Under the pieces are notes generated by a model. It was not told where the DNA came from, did no database searches, and saw nothing but the letters and a program-made list of their open reading frames with translations. From assembly GCF_009755225.1 (NCBI RefSeq), contig NZ_WQKZ01000001.1, positions 930,001 through 994,000 of the forward strand: a DNA stretch of 64,000 nucleotides, read 5' to 3'. The translations under genes and the position numbers were made by a program. Origin of the DNA: Hymenobacter ginkgonis. Its GTDB lineage: Bacteria; Bacteroidota; Bacteroidia; Cytophagales; Hymenobacteraceae. This document shows, in pieces, positions 15,689 through 24,043 of this stretch; the first letter of the stretch is position 1; every line of letters begins with the position of its first letter.

Positions 15689-16990
15689 CTACTGCCCCAC
15701 GTACACCTTGCCCGCTTTCATCACAAAACTCGGCCGCGTAAGCGCCGAGATATCCTGCAAAGGGTCGCCCTCCACGGCCACCACGTCGGCGTATTTGCCG
15801 GCCTCCAGCGCGCCCAGGTTTTGGGGGTCGCCGAGCAACTCGGCGGCGTTGAGGGTAGCCGTGCGGATAGCGTTGAGGGGCGACATACCAGCCTCGGTCA
15901 TGTAGCCAAATTCCTTGGCGTTCTGGCCGTGGCGATACACGCCCGCGTCGGTGCCGAAGGCCACCCTTACCCCCGTCTTAATGGCTCGGCCAAACGTGCC
16001 CTGCATCTGGGTGCCCACGTTGAGCGCCTTGGCCGCAATCACGGGCGGAAAGTAGCCGGGGTGCGCCCGCACGGTATCGGCCACCGACTTGCCCGCGATG
16101 AGCGTGGGCACGTACCAGGTGCGGCTTTTAGCCATGAGCTGAATGGCCTCGGCATCCATCAGCGAGCCGTGGTCGATGCTCGTGACGCCGGCCCGCACCG
16201 CCCGCTTGATGCCCTCGGCGCCGTGGGCGTGGCAGGCCACGGGCATGCCCAGGTCGTGGGCAGTCTGCACAACCGCCCGAATTTCCTCTTCCGTGTACTG
16301 CGCGCCGGTACCGTCCTTGCTCAGGTCGAGCACGCCGCCGGTGCTGGCAATTTTGATGAGGTCGGCGCCGCGCCGAAACTGCTCGCGCACGGCTTGGCGG
16401 CACTGCTCGGGGCCGTTGGCTACCCCCTCGGCGGGGCCGGGGTTGAGCTTATCCATCATAAAATCACTCAGGCCATCGGTGCTGTCCATGTGCCCGCCGG
16501 TGCTCGAAATGGCCGTGCCCGCCGAGTAAATGCGCGGCCCCGGCACCAGGCCCTGGGCCACGGCCTTGCGCAGCGCCGTGTTCACGCCCGAGCCCCCACA
16601 GTCGCGCACGGTGGTGAAGCCCGCGCGCAGCGTCGTGAGCGCAATGGCCTGCGCCCGATAGGCGATATCGGCGGGGTTGAGGGTAAACTGCTCGGCAAAC
16701 GAGGCCCGGCTCTGCTGGCTTTCGAGGTGCACGTGGCAGTCGATGAGGCCGGGCAGCACGGTGCGGTTTTCGAGGTTGATAACCTGGTCTTGGGCGCCGC
16801 CAGCCGCGTAGCCTGCCTGCACCGCCACAATGCGGTCGCGCTCCACCACTAGCGTTTGCTGGCTCAGCAGGCGTCCGCTGCGCACGTCAAGCAGGCGCCC
16901 GCAGTGCAGGTAGGTTTTTTGGGCAAACGCGGCCGGCCCAGCCAGGCCGAAAGCAGTAAGTAGGAGGAGTATGCGAGTAGCAGTGCGCAT
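15689..16990 (-). CDS. Exported amidohydrolase (imidazolonepropionase/Xaa-Pro dipeptidase-like)
   Basis: 433 residues with a signal peptide (MRTATRILLLLTAFGLAGPA then AFAQ). It has the TIM-barrel metal site of the amidohydrolase superfamily: H86xH88 in DCHVHLE, a metal-bridging Lys in LIKIASTGG, His in ACHAHG, His in SIDHGSL, and the catalytic Asp in FGTDAGVY. The C-terminal strands (LEAGKYADVVAVEGDPLQDI) are the usual composite beta-sandwich. Relatives hydrolyse C-terminal amino acids from dipeptides or ring amides; the substrate here is not predictable. It ends at a shared terminator with the convergent cyclophilin gene. Confidence 0.9.
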   Translation of the reverse strand: MRTATRILLLLTAFGLAGPAAFAQKTYLHCGRLLDVRSGRLLSQQTLVVERDRIVAVQAGYAAGGAQDQVINLENRTVLPGLIDCHVHLESQQSRASFAEQFTLNPADIAYRAQAIALTTLRAGFTTVRDCGGSGVNTALRKAVAQGLVPGPRIYSAGTAISSTGGHMDSTDGLSDFMMDKLNPGPAEGVANGPEQCRQAVREQFRRGADLIKIASTGGVLDLSKDGTGAQYTEEEIRAVVQTAHDLGMPVACHAHGAEGIKRAVRAGVTSIDHGSLMDAEAIQLMAKSRTWYVPTLIAGKSVADTVRAHPGYFPPVIAAKALNVGTQMQGTFGRAIKTGVRVAFGTDAGVYRHGQNAKEFGYMTEAGMSPLNAIRTATLNAAELLGDPQNLGALEAGKYADVVAVEGDPLQDISALTRPSFVMKAGKVYVGQ

Positions 16991-17066
16991 GGACTAAGAA
17001 GCGAAAAAGTGTGAAAATTTCGCTGCAAGCTACGCGCTAGGCCGCTTTGCTACCCCCTCGTTTTTC

Positions 17067-17591
17067 TCAGGGCTTCTCGGGCTTCACCATCGGCTGCAGG
17101 CGCGTGAGTAACTCCGTCAGTTGCTGATAGATAAAATCGGCGGCCTGCTGGCGCATGCTATTCGCGTCGCCCTTAAACTGCGTCCGGTACTCGTGGGCGT
17201 GCTTGTCAATAAAAATCGTCACGAACACGGTGCCCACCGGCTTATCGGGAGTAGCTGAGGGGCCGGGGCCACAGAGGCCCGTCACGGCCACGCATACGTC
17301 GGCTTCGGGCAGGTGGCGGTGCAGGCCCATGGCCATTTCGTTGGTTGTCTGCTGGCTTTCGGCCGAGTAGAGCTCGATGGTTTCGGCGCTCACGCCCAGT
17401 AGCTTTTGCTTGGCCAGCGCGTGGTACGTCACCACCGAGCCCAGCAGCACATCGCTTATGCCCTCGGTGGGGGCCAGTTGGGCGGCCACTAAGCCACAGG
17501 TGCAGCTTTCGGCCAGGGCCAAGGTTAATTTATATTGCAGAAAGAGCTTGATGAGAGGAGTGCAATCGGACGCAAACGGGGAGGATTTCAT
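17067..17591 (-). CDS. pncC: CinA-family nicotinamide-nucleotide amidohydrolase (PncC-like)
   Basis: 174 residues from ATG 17591 (MKSSPFASDCTPL). This is the stand-alone C-terminal CinA domain, without the MoaB-like N-terminal part found in full CinA. Motifs seen are LALAESCTCGLVAAQL, GSVVTYHALAKQKLLGV and VAVTGLCGPGP. The family deamidates nicotinamide mononucleotide to nicotinic acid mononucleotide, recycling NMN released by DNA ligase. Cytoplasmic, probably monocistronic. Confidence 0.9.
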   Translation of the reverse strand: MKSSPFASDCTPLIKLFLQYKLTLALAESCTCGLVAAQLAPTEGISDVLLGSVVTYHALAKQKLLGVSAETIELYSAESQQTTNEMAMGLHRHLPEADVCVAVTGLCGPGPSATPDKPVGTVFVTIFIDKHAHEYRTQFKGDANSMRQQAADFIYQQLTELLTRLQPMVKPEKP

Positions 17592-17700
17592 GCAGAGTAC
17601 AAGAGGGAGCAAGGGTCTATCTACCATCCTACGCAGTTAGCCCGCCGTGGTGTTGCAGCCGCGCCCAGCCGGGCGGCGCGCCCAAGCCGACGCTACGCGC

Positions 17701-17708
17701 TACGTTTG
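17701..17708 (+). promoter_or_regulatory. Promoter -7 box for acyl-CoA-binding protein gene
   Basis: TACGTTTG fits the Bacteroidota TAnnTTTG -7 consensus and lies 53 bp before the ATG at 17762. No clear -33 TTG is seen. Confidence 0.5.
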
Positions 17709-17761
17709 TGAGCCTAAGCGCCGCTAAAGCGCCGGTTACTTTCCCCGCTTTTCTCTTTTTT

Positions 17762-18016
17762 ATGACTACCCAACAAGATTTCGAGGCGGCTGCCCAGCAG
17801 GCGCAGCAACTGCCCGCCAAGCCCTCCAACACGGTGCTCCTCCAACTCTACGCCCTCTACAAGCAAGCCACCGAAGGCGACAACACCGGCACTCGGCCCG
17901 GCGGCTTCGACTTCAAGGCCATTGCCAAGCACGATGCCTGGCACCAACTCGCCGGCCTCAGCAAAGACGCTGCCCGCCAGCAGTATGTGGAGCTGGTGGC
18001 AGAATTGGTGGGGTAG
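17762..18016 (+). CDS. Acyl-CoA-binding protein
   Basis: 84 residues from ATG 17762 (MTTQQDFEAAAQQAQQLPAK). It has the four-helix ACBP pattern: LLQLYALYKQATEGDNTGTRPGGFDFKAIAKHDAWHQLAGLSK, with the acyl-CoA-contacting Tyr and Lys of YALYKQA and the Lys-x-x-x-W (KHDAWH) helix. It binds medium- and long-chain acyl-CoA esters in the cytoplasm, buffering and transporting them. Mainly eukaryotic, but common as single copies in Bacteroidota. A family hairpin follows the gene at 18042. Confidence 0.93.
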   Translation: MTTQQDFEAAAQQAQQLPAKPSNTVLLQLYALYKQATEGDNTGTRPGGFDFKAIAKHDAWHQLAGLSKDAARQQYVELVAELVG

Positions 18017-18041
18017 GTACTCCTGCGTTACGCTACAAAAG

Positions 18042-18074
18042 AACGTCCTGCTGAGCAAAGTGAAGCAGGACGTT
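18042..18074. repeat. Intergenic hairpin, ACGTC(A/C)TGCT family, copy E
   Basis: 11-bp perfect arms AACGTCCTGCT (18042-18052) and AGCAGGACGTT (18064-18074). The loop includes GAGCAAAGTGA, close to the loop of the 843 copy. It lies 26 bp after the ACBP gene and TTTT follows. Confidence 0.8.
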
Positions 18075-18110
18075 TTAGTGAGTTGCCTTACTAGTTGATA
18101 GCAATGCCAG

Positions 18111-19136
18111 ATGGACATTTCCCGCAAAAAGCCCAGCTACCCGCTCACGCCGGCCCTGCGCCAATACCTGCGCGACTACGACCGTGAGGCGCCGCTGCCC
18201 GTGAGCTACGCCGATTTGCTGCGCTTCAGCAATTCGTTTCCGCTGCTCGACCGGGCGGGCAAGGATACGCTGTGGCAAACGGTGTTCTACGAGCCCAGCA
18301 CGCTCGTGGAGCTTAGCCAGGGCTTGGTGCAAGTATATGCGCTGCTCAAAACGGCCGGCGACCTCTCGTTTGCCAACGACCTACTGGCCGACCGCATCGA
18401 TTATTGCCGCTTCGGCAACTCGCATCCGTTTCGGGTACGCATCCTCAACCAACTCAACGATAACTACGATTATTTCTACGTGAAGCAGGCTGATGCCTCG
18501 CGTCTCTATGGCCTGGAGCTGGAGCATTTGCTGTCGCCGAACTCGATGAACTACCTCGTAGACAGTGGCAATACGCTCATCGAGGAGCATATTGCCGGCA
18601 TTCCGGGCGACGACTTTATCCGGCTGCGGCTCAACCAGCCGCACCTCAACCAAGTGCGCATTGCCAAGGAGTTTGTCAAGTTCAACGAGCGCTGCTTTGC
18701 GCGCTTGCTCGGCGATATGCGGGCCTACAACTACGTCATCGACGTGACGCCCGACTTCGAGGACGAGCAGTATCGGGTGCGGGCCATCGACTTCGACCAG
18801 CAGAGCTACGAAGGCCGCCGGGCCATGTATGTGCCGCAGTTTTTCAAGGATAATGCGCCCGTAGTAGACCTGTGCGCCCGGCTGCTCAAGTCATCTACCC
18901 TGCGCCAGTACCAAGCCGAGGAGCGCACCCTAATGGCGCGTCGCGCCCGCGCCGAGCGTCACCGCCTCAAGGCCCTGCTCGACGTGATGCGCCGCCAAGA
19001 GCTGGCCCCCGTCGCCAAAGTAGACGAGCTCAAAACGGCCCTCAACCGCTACCACCGCACCCAAAAATTTGATGCTTGCGACTCGATGGGCGACGTGGTG
19101 CGCCTCAACCTGTGGCTGATGCTGAAGGTAATGTAG
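18111..19136 (+). CDS. Uncharacterised protein with kinase-like catalytic motifs
   Basis: 341 residues, no signal peptide, no family I can name. The order of motifs resembles the protein/aminoglycoside-kinase fold. Lys125 in YFYVKQAD could be the ATP lysine; Glu136/Glu138 (LELEHLL) the helix-C acid; EEHIAGIP (158-165) the hinge; GDMRAYN (201-207) resembles the HGDxxxxN catalytic loop, with Asp202 and Asn207; RAIDFDQ (225-230) resembles the metal-binding DFG/IDFD. All key acidic and amide residues are present in the right order. The C-terminal ~90 residues are helical and basic. The kinase assignment is an inference from motifs only; substrate unknown. Confidence 0.6.
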   Translation: MDISRKKPSYPLTPALRQYLRDYDREAPLPVSYADLLRFSNSFPLLDRAGKDTLWQTVFYEPSTLVELSQGLVQVYALLKTAGDLSFANDLLADRIDYCRFGNSHPFRVRILNQLNDNYDYFYVKQADASRLYGLELEHLLSPNSMNYLVDSGNTLIEEHIAGIPGDDFIRLRLNQPHLNQVRIAKEFVKFNERCFARLLGDMRAYNYVIDVTPDFEDEQYRVRAIDFDQQSYEGRRAMYVPQFFKDNAPVVDLCARLLKSSTLRQYQAEERTLMARRARAERHRLKALLDVMRRQELAPVAKVDELKTALNRYHRTQKFDACDSMGDVVRLNLWLMLKVM

Positions 19137-19175
19137 GGGGGTAGGGCAGGAGTAGCCAAGCGCAATCTAGTTTGT

Positions 19176-19219
19176 AAAAAAAGCCCGGCCTGCTGCACAA
19201 AGTGCAGCAGGCCGGGCTT
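19176..19219 (-). terminator. Terminator of CDGSH gene (minus strand)
   Basis: Perfect 18-bp stem AAGCCCGGCCTGCTGCAC (19181-19198) with 19202-19219 and a 3-nt loop. The A-run at 19176-19182 becomes T7 on the minus strand, directly after the CDGSH gene end. Confidence 0.9.
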
Positions 19220-19238
19220 TGGGGGCTGATTTTTATGC

Positions 19239-19466
19239 CTACACCGTTTTTGGCGCGGGCAAGTCAAAGGCTACGGCTGGGTGCTCAAAGTGGCCCTTGT
19301 GCGAGCCATCGCAGAATGGCTTTTGGGCGCTGAGGCCGCAGCGGCAGATGCTGATGCGCTGCCGGCCGCCGAGGCCGTAGGGCTGGCCTTGGGCATCGAC
19401 GAGTTCGAAATCTTCGCCCTCCACGCGGAGCGAGCCATTGGAGAGAACGGTTAATTTGGTAGCCAT
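19239..19466 (-). CDS. CDGSH iron-sulfur domain protein
   Basis: 75 residues, one domain. The 2Fe-2S signature C-x-C-x2-S-x3-P-x-C-D-G-S-H is complete as CRCGLSAQKPFCDGSH, so three Cys and one His bind the cluster. The protein is a small cytoplasmic redox or cluster-transfer protein related to mitoNEET. It lies 38 bp downstream of the GNAT gene on the same strand and ends at a strong terminator, so the two genes probably share a transcript. Confidence 0.95.
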   Translation of the reverse strand: MATKLTVLSNGSLRVEGEDFELVDAQGQPYGLGGRQRISICRCGLSAQKPFCDGSHKGHFEHPAVAFDLPAPKTV

Positions 19467-19504
19467 GGTCTGGTTTGGGTTGGTGAGTAAAGGGGGGGGT
19501 AGGG

Positions 19505-20029
19505 CTACAGGTCTTTGCGCAGCACAAAGTCGTTCATCCAGTACGGGCCGATGGGAATATCCTCCTCGCGGTGCTGGGCAAACCCTTGGCGCTCGTAGAA
19601 AGCCAGCGCCGGGTTGTGGCGGTTCACGTTGAGTTCTAGCGTGCGGCCCCCGGCGGCCCGTACCGCTTCGACCACGGCCTGGAGCAGGTGCTGGCCCAGG
19701 CCCTGGCCTTGGTGCGAGGGCAGGACGTATATTTTGTTGAGGTGGTACACATTATCGGGCTTCTCCGAGTAGGAGGCAAACCCGCTGGCCTGCCCTTCTA
19801 CATACGCCAGCAAGAAGGTGTGGTGCTGCTCGCGCATCTGCCGGCGCAGCGAGGCCGGCGTGTAGATGACGCGGTACATGTAGTCAATCTGCTCTTTCGA
19901 GATGATGAAGCGGTAGGTAGGCTCCCAGGTAGCTTCGGCCAGCTCAATGATGGCCGGAATGTCCTGCTCGGTGGCGGGCTGAATGTGGAGGGGCGTGGCC
20001 GGAACGGCCGGGACAGAGCGAGAAGGCAT
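19505..20029 (-). CDS. GNAT family N-acetyltransferase
   Basis: 174 residues from ATG 20029 (MPSRSVPAVPATPLHIQPAT). The acetyl-CoA-binding motif A is present as KIYVLPSHQGQGLGQHLLQA (Q-x-x-G-x-G), and motif B as LNVNRHNPALAFYERQGF. N-terminal IQPATEQDIPAIIELA is the usual first strand and helix. It transfers an acetyl group from acetyl-CoA to an amine; the substrate is not identifiable. An upstream TTG would lengthen it by 19 residues but is less likely. Confidence 0.88.
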   Translation of the reverse strand: MPSRSVPAVPATPLHIQPATEQDIPAIIELAEATWEPTYRFIISKEQIDYMYRVIYTPASLRRQMREQHHTFLLAYVEGQASGFASYSEKPDNVYHLNKIYVLPSHQGQGLGQHLLQAVVEAVRAAGGRTLELNVNRHNPALAFYERQGFAQHREEDIPIGPYWMNDFVLRKDL

Positions 20030-20176
20030 ATAAAGCGTAAGAAGCGGGCGAAGGTCGGCCAAAAAAGCGACTTTTGTGGCCCACACGGCATACGCAGCGC
20101 CCGGCCTTCGCGTTAAGTTGGCGTCTAATTTGCCTAGGCTGGCGTATCCTTTTGCACTAGCCCCGTACTATTTACT

Positions 20177-20656
20177 ATGAAAAAAGCCGTTTTTTTGCCC
20201 GTACTGCTGGCTTCGCTACCCTTGGTGGGAATTGCTCAAAATACAACGCAGGATAGCCTGCTGCGCCAGGGCGACCTGGTAGGTGGCCGCCCCCACGCCT
20301 CGGTGCCGCGCACGGCCGCCACTACGCGCCGCGCTACTACGGCTACTACTGCCGTAACCAATGCTGACCCTGTGCTGGTGAAAATGCTGCACGAGAGCGT
20401 CGATATCAGCCGCGTGCCAGCCAGCCAGATAAACGACCTCTTCGAGCGCTTTCTAGAAGCCACTAACGACCAGCGCCGCCAGTGGAGCGACCGCGACTGG
20501 GACGAAGCCAGTGCCACCCTTACCCGCCTCAATGCCCGCTACGAAGCCGTGCGCCTCGAACTGCCCCTTACCGAGCGCGTGAATGTGCGCCGCTGCCAGG
20601 GCGAGTTTCATACCCTGCAAAGCGCCCGGCGCGTAAAAGAGCGCCTCGACAAATAA
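20177..20656 (+). CDS. Small exported protein of unknown function
   Basis: 159 residues. The signal peptide is MKKAVFLPVLLASLPLVGIA, with probable cleavage before QN, so it is periplasmic or secreted. A low-complexity Thr/Ala/Arg stretch (residues ~45-62) follows. The C-terminal half is charged and helical (INDLFERFLEATNDQRRQWSDRDWDEASATL), with one Cys in RRCQGEF. I recognise no domain. The organisation resembles small periplasmic helical proteins of Bacteroidota with stress-linked expression, but this is only a resemblance. Confidence 0.7.
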   Translation: MKKAVFLPVLLASLPLVGIAQNTTQDSLLRQGDLVGGRPHASVPRTAATTRRATTATTAVTNADPVLVKMLHESVDISRVPASQINDLFERFLEATNDQRRQWSDRDWDEASATLTRLNARYEAVRLELPLTERVNVRRCQGEFHTLQSARRVKERLDK

Positions 20657-20676
20657 ACCCTATGCCCCACCTCCGG

Positions 20677-21126
20677 CTAGCGGCGTGTGATGGCCCACTG
20701 CCAGGCCGCCAGCGAGTTGCGAAACGAGCGGAGTACTAAATTTTGCTTGAGAACATCCACAAACTCGGGCCCTCCAGGGGCCGCGGTTACTGGGCTGCTG
20801 AGCTCGTGGGGCAACACGTGAGAGAGGACGCTTACCCCCTGCTCCAGGGCCTGTGGCAGCCACTCGTAGTGCAGCCACGGCACCGCCTCGCCCCAGTCGC
20901 CGGTGGCGAGGCGATGGTTGCTGAGCAAGCGGCGGGGTAGGGGCCGGCCCCGAAATAAGTCGAGGCTGGCCTGCGCGCCCTGCACAATAGACGAGGCCGT
21001 GAGGTGACCGTGCCAGCGCACATACAGCAAGTCGTGGGCCGGAAAATAGTCGAATTCGGCCAGTAGCGCCCGATGGGGGTCGGGCAGGTCGAGCAAGCGC
21101 TCGGCCGTATTATAAGTGGTTTTCAT
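20677..21126 (-). CDS. Conserved STAS/SpoIIAA-like hypothetical protein
   Basis: 149 residues, cytoplasmic. The alternating strand/helix pattern (DYFPAHDLLYVRWHGHLTASSIVQGAQASLDLF, RRLLSNHRLATGDWGEAVPWLHYEWLP, VSVLSHVLPHE) resembles SpoIIAA/STAS-like proteins common in Hymenobacteraceae. The GDWGEAVPWL segment looks like the most conserved part. No catalytic site is evident. It converges on the exported-protein gene with 20 bp between stops and is divergent from the deoxynucleoside kinase gene. Confidence 0.65.
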   Translation of the reverse strand: MKTTYNTAERLLDLPDPHRALLAEFDYFPAHDLLYVRWHGHLTASSIVQGAQASLDLFRGRPLPRRLLSNHRLATGDWGEAVPWLHYEWLPQALEQGVSVLSHVLPHELSSPVTAAPGGPEFVDVLKQNLVLRSFRNSLAAWQWAITRR

Positions 21127-21209
21127 AGCGAAAGAAGCAGGAAGAACAGAGCGAACCGGCGGGGCCGGGTAAAGGATGCGGCAAGTACGGCGGGGCTGCG
21201 GAGGCTACG

Positions 21210-21217
21210 TATCTTTG
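21210..21217 (+). promoter_or_regulatory. Promoter -7 box for deoxynucleoside kinase gene
   Basis: TATCTTTG matches TAnnTTTG exactly, 33 bp before the ATG at 21251. Confidence 0.6.
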
Positions 21218-21250
21218 CCAGCTTTCCGCCCTGCTATTTCTCACCTCACT

Positions 21251-21874
21251 ATGCACATTGCAATCGTCGGCAACATTGGGGCCGGCAAAACCACGCTGGC
21301 CCACAAACTGGCCCAGCACTTTCGCTGGGAAGTTTTTTTAGAAGAAGTAGATGATAATCCGTATCTGAAAGACTTCTACGCTGATATGCCGCGGTGGGCC
21401 TTCCACTTGCAAGTATATTTTCTAAACGGACGCTTCCGGCAAACGCGGCGCATTCAGGAATTAGTGCGCCAAGGCAAGAGCGTTATTCAAGACCGGACTA
21501 TTTACGAGGATGCGCACATTTTCGCTGCCAACCTGCACCAGTCGGGCTTACTTGCCGAACGCGACTACGCAAATTATTACGCCCTGTTTAAGAGCCTGAT
21601 AGACCTCGTAAACCCGCCCGACCTGCTGCTTTACTTGCGGGCCGACCTGCCCAAGCTCATCGGCCAGATTGAGAAGCGGGGCCGCAACTACGAAAACACC
21701 ATCAGCATCGAGTATCTCAAAAATCTCAACGAGCACTACGACCAGTGGATTGCCAACTACAAGCACGGCAAGCTGCTCATTATCGACGTGAACGAGCTGG
21801 ACTACGTGCGCCGCCCCGAAGACTTGGGCGACATCATTGAGCGCATCAATGGGAAACTGTTCGGGCTGTTTTAG
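21251..21874 (+). CDS. Deoxynucleoside kinase
   Basis: 207 residues from ATG 21251. P-loop GNIGAGKTT at residues 7-15, the acid segment FLEEVDDNPYLKDFY, the DR motif in VIQDRTIYEDAHIF, and the LID region KRGRNYE. It phosphorylates deoxynucleosides to 5'-monophosphates with ATP for salvage. Length and motifs fit the dGK/dCK-like bacterial family found widely in Bacteroidota. The start was chosen because the P-loop begins within 10 residues and a -7 promoter box lies just upstream; the in-frame sequence before it is Arg/Pro-rich and unconvincing. Confidence 0.93.
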   Translation: MHIAIVGNIGAGKTTLAHKLAQHFRWEVFLEEVDDNPYLKDFYADMPRWAFHLQVYFLNGRFRQTRRIQELVRQGKSVIQDRTIYEDAHIFAANLHQSGLLAERDYANYYALFKSLIDLVNPPDLLLYLRADLPKLIGQIEKRGRNYENTISIEYLKNLNEHYDQWIANYKHGKLLIIDVNELDYVRRPEDLGDIIERINGKLFGLF

Positions 21875-22380
21875 TCAATAAAGGGGCAGTGCGGTAACGA
21901 GCAGGTGTTGTTGACCTATTATCCCCCTTTCGGCGCTACAGTACCCCAAGCGATAAGGAATCCAGAATAACCGTCGTTGCTCCTGCATTAGCTCATAAAA
22001 TATTGTTGCACAGGCAGTATATAGTAATTTCTGCAACTGCGGGCGTCCTCAAAGCAGCGCTACGACGGCTTTGAGGACGCCCGCCACCGAAGTAAGCCAC
22101 TGAGCAAACTTCTCCTTTATTTGGCCAAACGCGACGCGGTACGTGAGGTACATCGTGGGTTTTACCAGGCTTTGCTTTAAGGCTTGAATAATGTGCTCGA
22201 AGTCGGCCGGGGTAGCTAAAAAATGGCTGCGTGCCTTCAAAAGCGTGCGAACTGGTACCGTAGATGCCAATGCGCTTGCTGCGCAGCAGCGCTTGGTCTG
22301 CGAGGGGGGTAGGGGCAACCCGTTGGTTGTCAGCGAAACGGCCGGGTTCGGTGCCGACTAGCGTATGCCTAACAAGCTGA
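21875..22380. other. Non-coding stretch with a 17-bp perfect hairpin
   Basis: No gene supported. At 22039-22055 and 22068-22084 lies a perfect 17-bp inverted repeat (GCGGGCGTCCTCAAAGC) around a 12-nt loop. An open frame of 89 codons on the minus strand (22049-22318) overlaps that hairpin and resembles no family I know. It may be a decayed gene, but there is no positive evidence. The hairpin would suit a terminator region between the kinase gene and the sugar operon. Confidence 0.5.
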
Positions 22381-23169
22381 TTAAGCGTTGGCCAGGGCCC
22401 GGTCGAGGTGCACGTAGCCGCCGTCGATGTGAAGTATCTGGCCCGTGGTGTGGCTAGAGCGGGCCGACAGCAAAAACGCCGTGGTGTTGGCGATTTCCTC
22501 GGCCGTGGTCATGCGGTTGCCCAGCGGAATCTTGCGCGTGATTTCGCGTAGTTTCTCCTCGGGGTTGGGCAGCGTTTGCACCCAGGTTTCGTAGGCCGGC
22601 GTCCAGCACTCGGCCACCATCACGGCATTGACGCGGATGCCATACTTGAGCAGCTCGACGGCCCACTCGCGGGTGAGCGCGTTGCGCCCGCCGTTGGCGG
22701 CTGCGTAGGCGGAGGTGTTGCCTTGCCCAGTTTCGGCCGTTTTGGAGGTAATGTTGACGATGGGCCCCTGCGATTTTTTGAGTTCGGGCAGGGCGTGGTG
22801 GGCCATGAGGTAGTAGTGCACCACGTTGCGGTGCAAGCTTTGCATAAAGCCTTGGTAGTCGCCTTTTTCCAGCCCTACCCCGTCGTTTACGCCGGCATTG
22901 TTTACCAGCCCGTCGATGCGGCCAAACTGGGCCACCACGGCCTGCACGGCTAGCTCGCACGCGGCGGGTTCGGCGAGTTCGGCCACTACCTGGCCGGCGC
23001 GGCCGCCGGCCGCTTCAATGGCCGCCACGGCCTGCTGGTTATCGGCCTCCTGGCGGCCGACGATAACCGGAATGGCGCCCTCCTGGGCAAGCACGCGCGC
23101 AATGCCTTCGCCAATGCCCTTGGCGCCCCCCGTCACGATAATCACTTTGTCTCGAAGCTGTAAATCCAT
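22381..23169 (-). CDS. SDR oxidoreductase, probable L-fucose dehydrogenase
   Basis: 262 residues from ATG 23169 (MDLQLRDKVIIVTGG). Classical short-chain dehydrogenase: cofactor motif TGGAKGIG (residues 13-20), NNAG near 90, catalytic Ser142 and Tyr155. The YxxxK lysine is replaced by Asn: the frame reads YAAAN, codon AAC, at residues 155-159. As the last gene of the operon with a lactonase next to it, it would oxidise the free sugar (L-fucose or a related pyranose) to the lactone. Whether the Lys-to-Asn change abolishes classical catalysis or is usual in this subfamily cannot be told here. Confidence 0.75.
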   Translation of the reverse strand: MDLQLRDKVIIVTGGAKGIGEGIARVLAQEGAIPVIVGRQEADNQQAVAAIEAAGGRAGQVVAELAEPAACELAVQAVVAQFGRIDGLVNNAGVNDGVGLEKGDYQGFMQSLHRNVVHYYLMAHHALPELKKSQGPIVNITSKTAETGQGNTSAYAAANGGRNALTREWAVELLKYGIRVNAVMVAECWTPAYETWVQTLPNPEEKLREITRKIPLGNRMTTAEEIANTTAFLLSARSSHTTGQILHIDGGYVHLDRALANA

Positions 23170-23206
23170 GGTGGGTAAGGAGTAATAAGCAATAAGGAAC
23201 GAGCAA

Positions 23207-24043
23207 TTAATCGGACAAGCCGTAAAAACGCACTGCATTGGTACCCCAAAACTGCGCCTGCTCGGCGGCCGACAGCCGGGCGACGTAATCCGCTACCAGG
23301 GCGTACAGCCGCTCGTAGCCGCCGGCCACGTTGCACACCGGCCAGTCGGAGCCAAATAGGACGCGCTGGGGCCCGAAGGCTTCAAACACCACGTCGAGGT
23401 AGGGCCAAAAATCTTGAGGTTGCCAGTGCAGCCAGTCGGCTTCCGTCACCAGGCCCGAGACTTTGCACAGCACGTTTTCGTGGGCGGCCAGGGTCCGCAT
23501 GTGCTGCCGCCAAGGCTCCAGCTCGCCAGCTTTGATGAGCGGCTTGGCACTATGGTCGAGCACAAACGGCTGCAGCGGTAAGGCCCTGGCCAGCTCGGCA
23601 GCGTACGCCAGCTGGTCGGGCAAAATCAACAAATCGTAAGTGAAGCCGTGCAGGTAAAGCGCAGTCAGGCCGCGCCGAAACGCGGGCCGCAGCAGCAGCG
23701 CCCGGTCGGGTTCGCCTTGCAGCACGTGCCGAAAGCCCTTGAGCTTCGCAAACTGCTGGTAGTAAGCTAGCCGCTCCGCCACGTTGTCGGCCTGCAAATC
23801 GACCCAGCCCACTACCCCCTTAATAAAATTGTGCGCCGCGGCCAGCTCCAGTAGCCAGTCGGTTTCGGCTTCCGACTGGCTGGCTTGCACCGCCACGCAG
23901 CCATCGAAGCCGTGCTGTTGCAGAATAGGCTCTAAATCGGGGGGTAGGAAGTCGCGCTGAATAGCCGCCATCTCGGGCGTTATCCAGCTATCACGCACCG
24001 GGTCGAAGCGCCAAAAATGCTGGTGGGCGTCAATTCTGGCCAT
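23207..24043 (-). CDS. Amidohydrolase-family sugar lactonase (L-fuconolactonase-like)
   Basis: 278 residues. The N-terminal metal motif ARIDAHQHFWRFDP and the C-terminal VLFGSDWPVCNVAGGYERL are diagnostic of the COG3618 lactonase group (L-fucono-1,5-lactonase, L-rhamnono-lactonase, 4-sulfomuconolactonase). It would open the sugar lactone to the aldonate. Its first 14 bases overlap the end of the upstream FAH-type gene, showing translational coupling. The 37-bp gap to the next gene places the dehydrogenase directly downstream in the same transcript. Confidence 0.88.
   Translation of the reverse strand: MARIDAHQHFWRFDPVRDSWITPEMAAIQRDFLPPDLEPILQQHGFDGCVAVQASQSEAETDWLLELAAAHNFIKGVVGWVDLQADNVAERLAYYQQFAKLKGFRHVLQGEPDRALLLRPAFRRGLTALYLHGFTYDLLILPDQLAYAAELARALPLQPFVLDHSAKPLIKAGELEPWRQHMRTLAAHENVLCKVSGLVTEADWLHWQPQDFWPYLDVVFEAFGPQRVLFGSDWPVCNVAGGYERLYALVADYVARLSAAEQAQFWGTNAVRFYGLSD

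Noticed and set aside
22049..22318. 89-codon frame on the minus strand upstream of the deoxynucleoside kinase/sugar operon boundary
   Set aside because: Overlaps a perfect 17-bp hairpin and matches nothing I know. It could be a decayed gene end, but the evidence is too weak to call.
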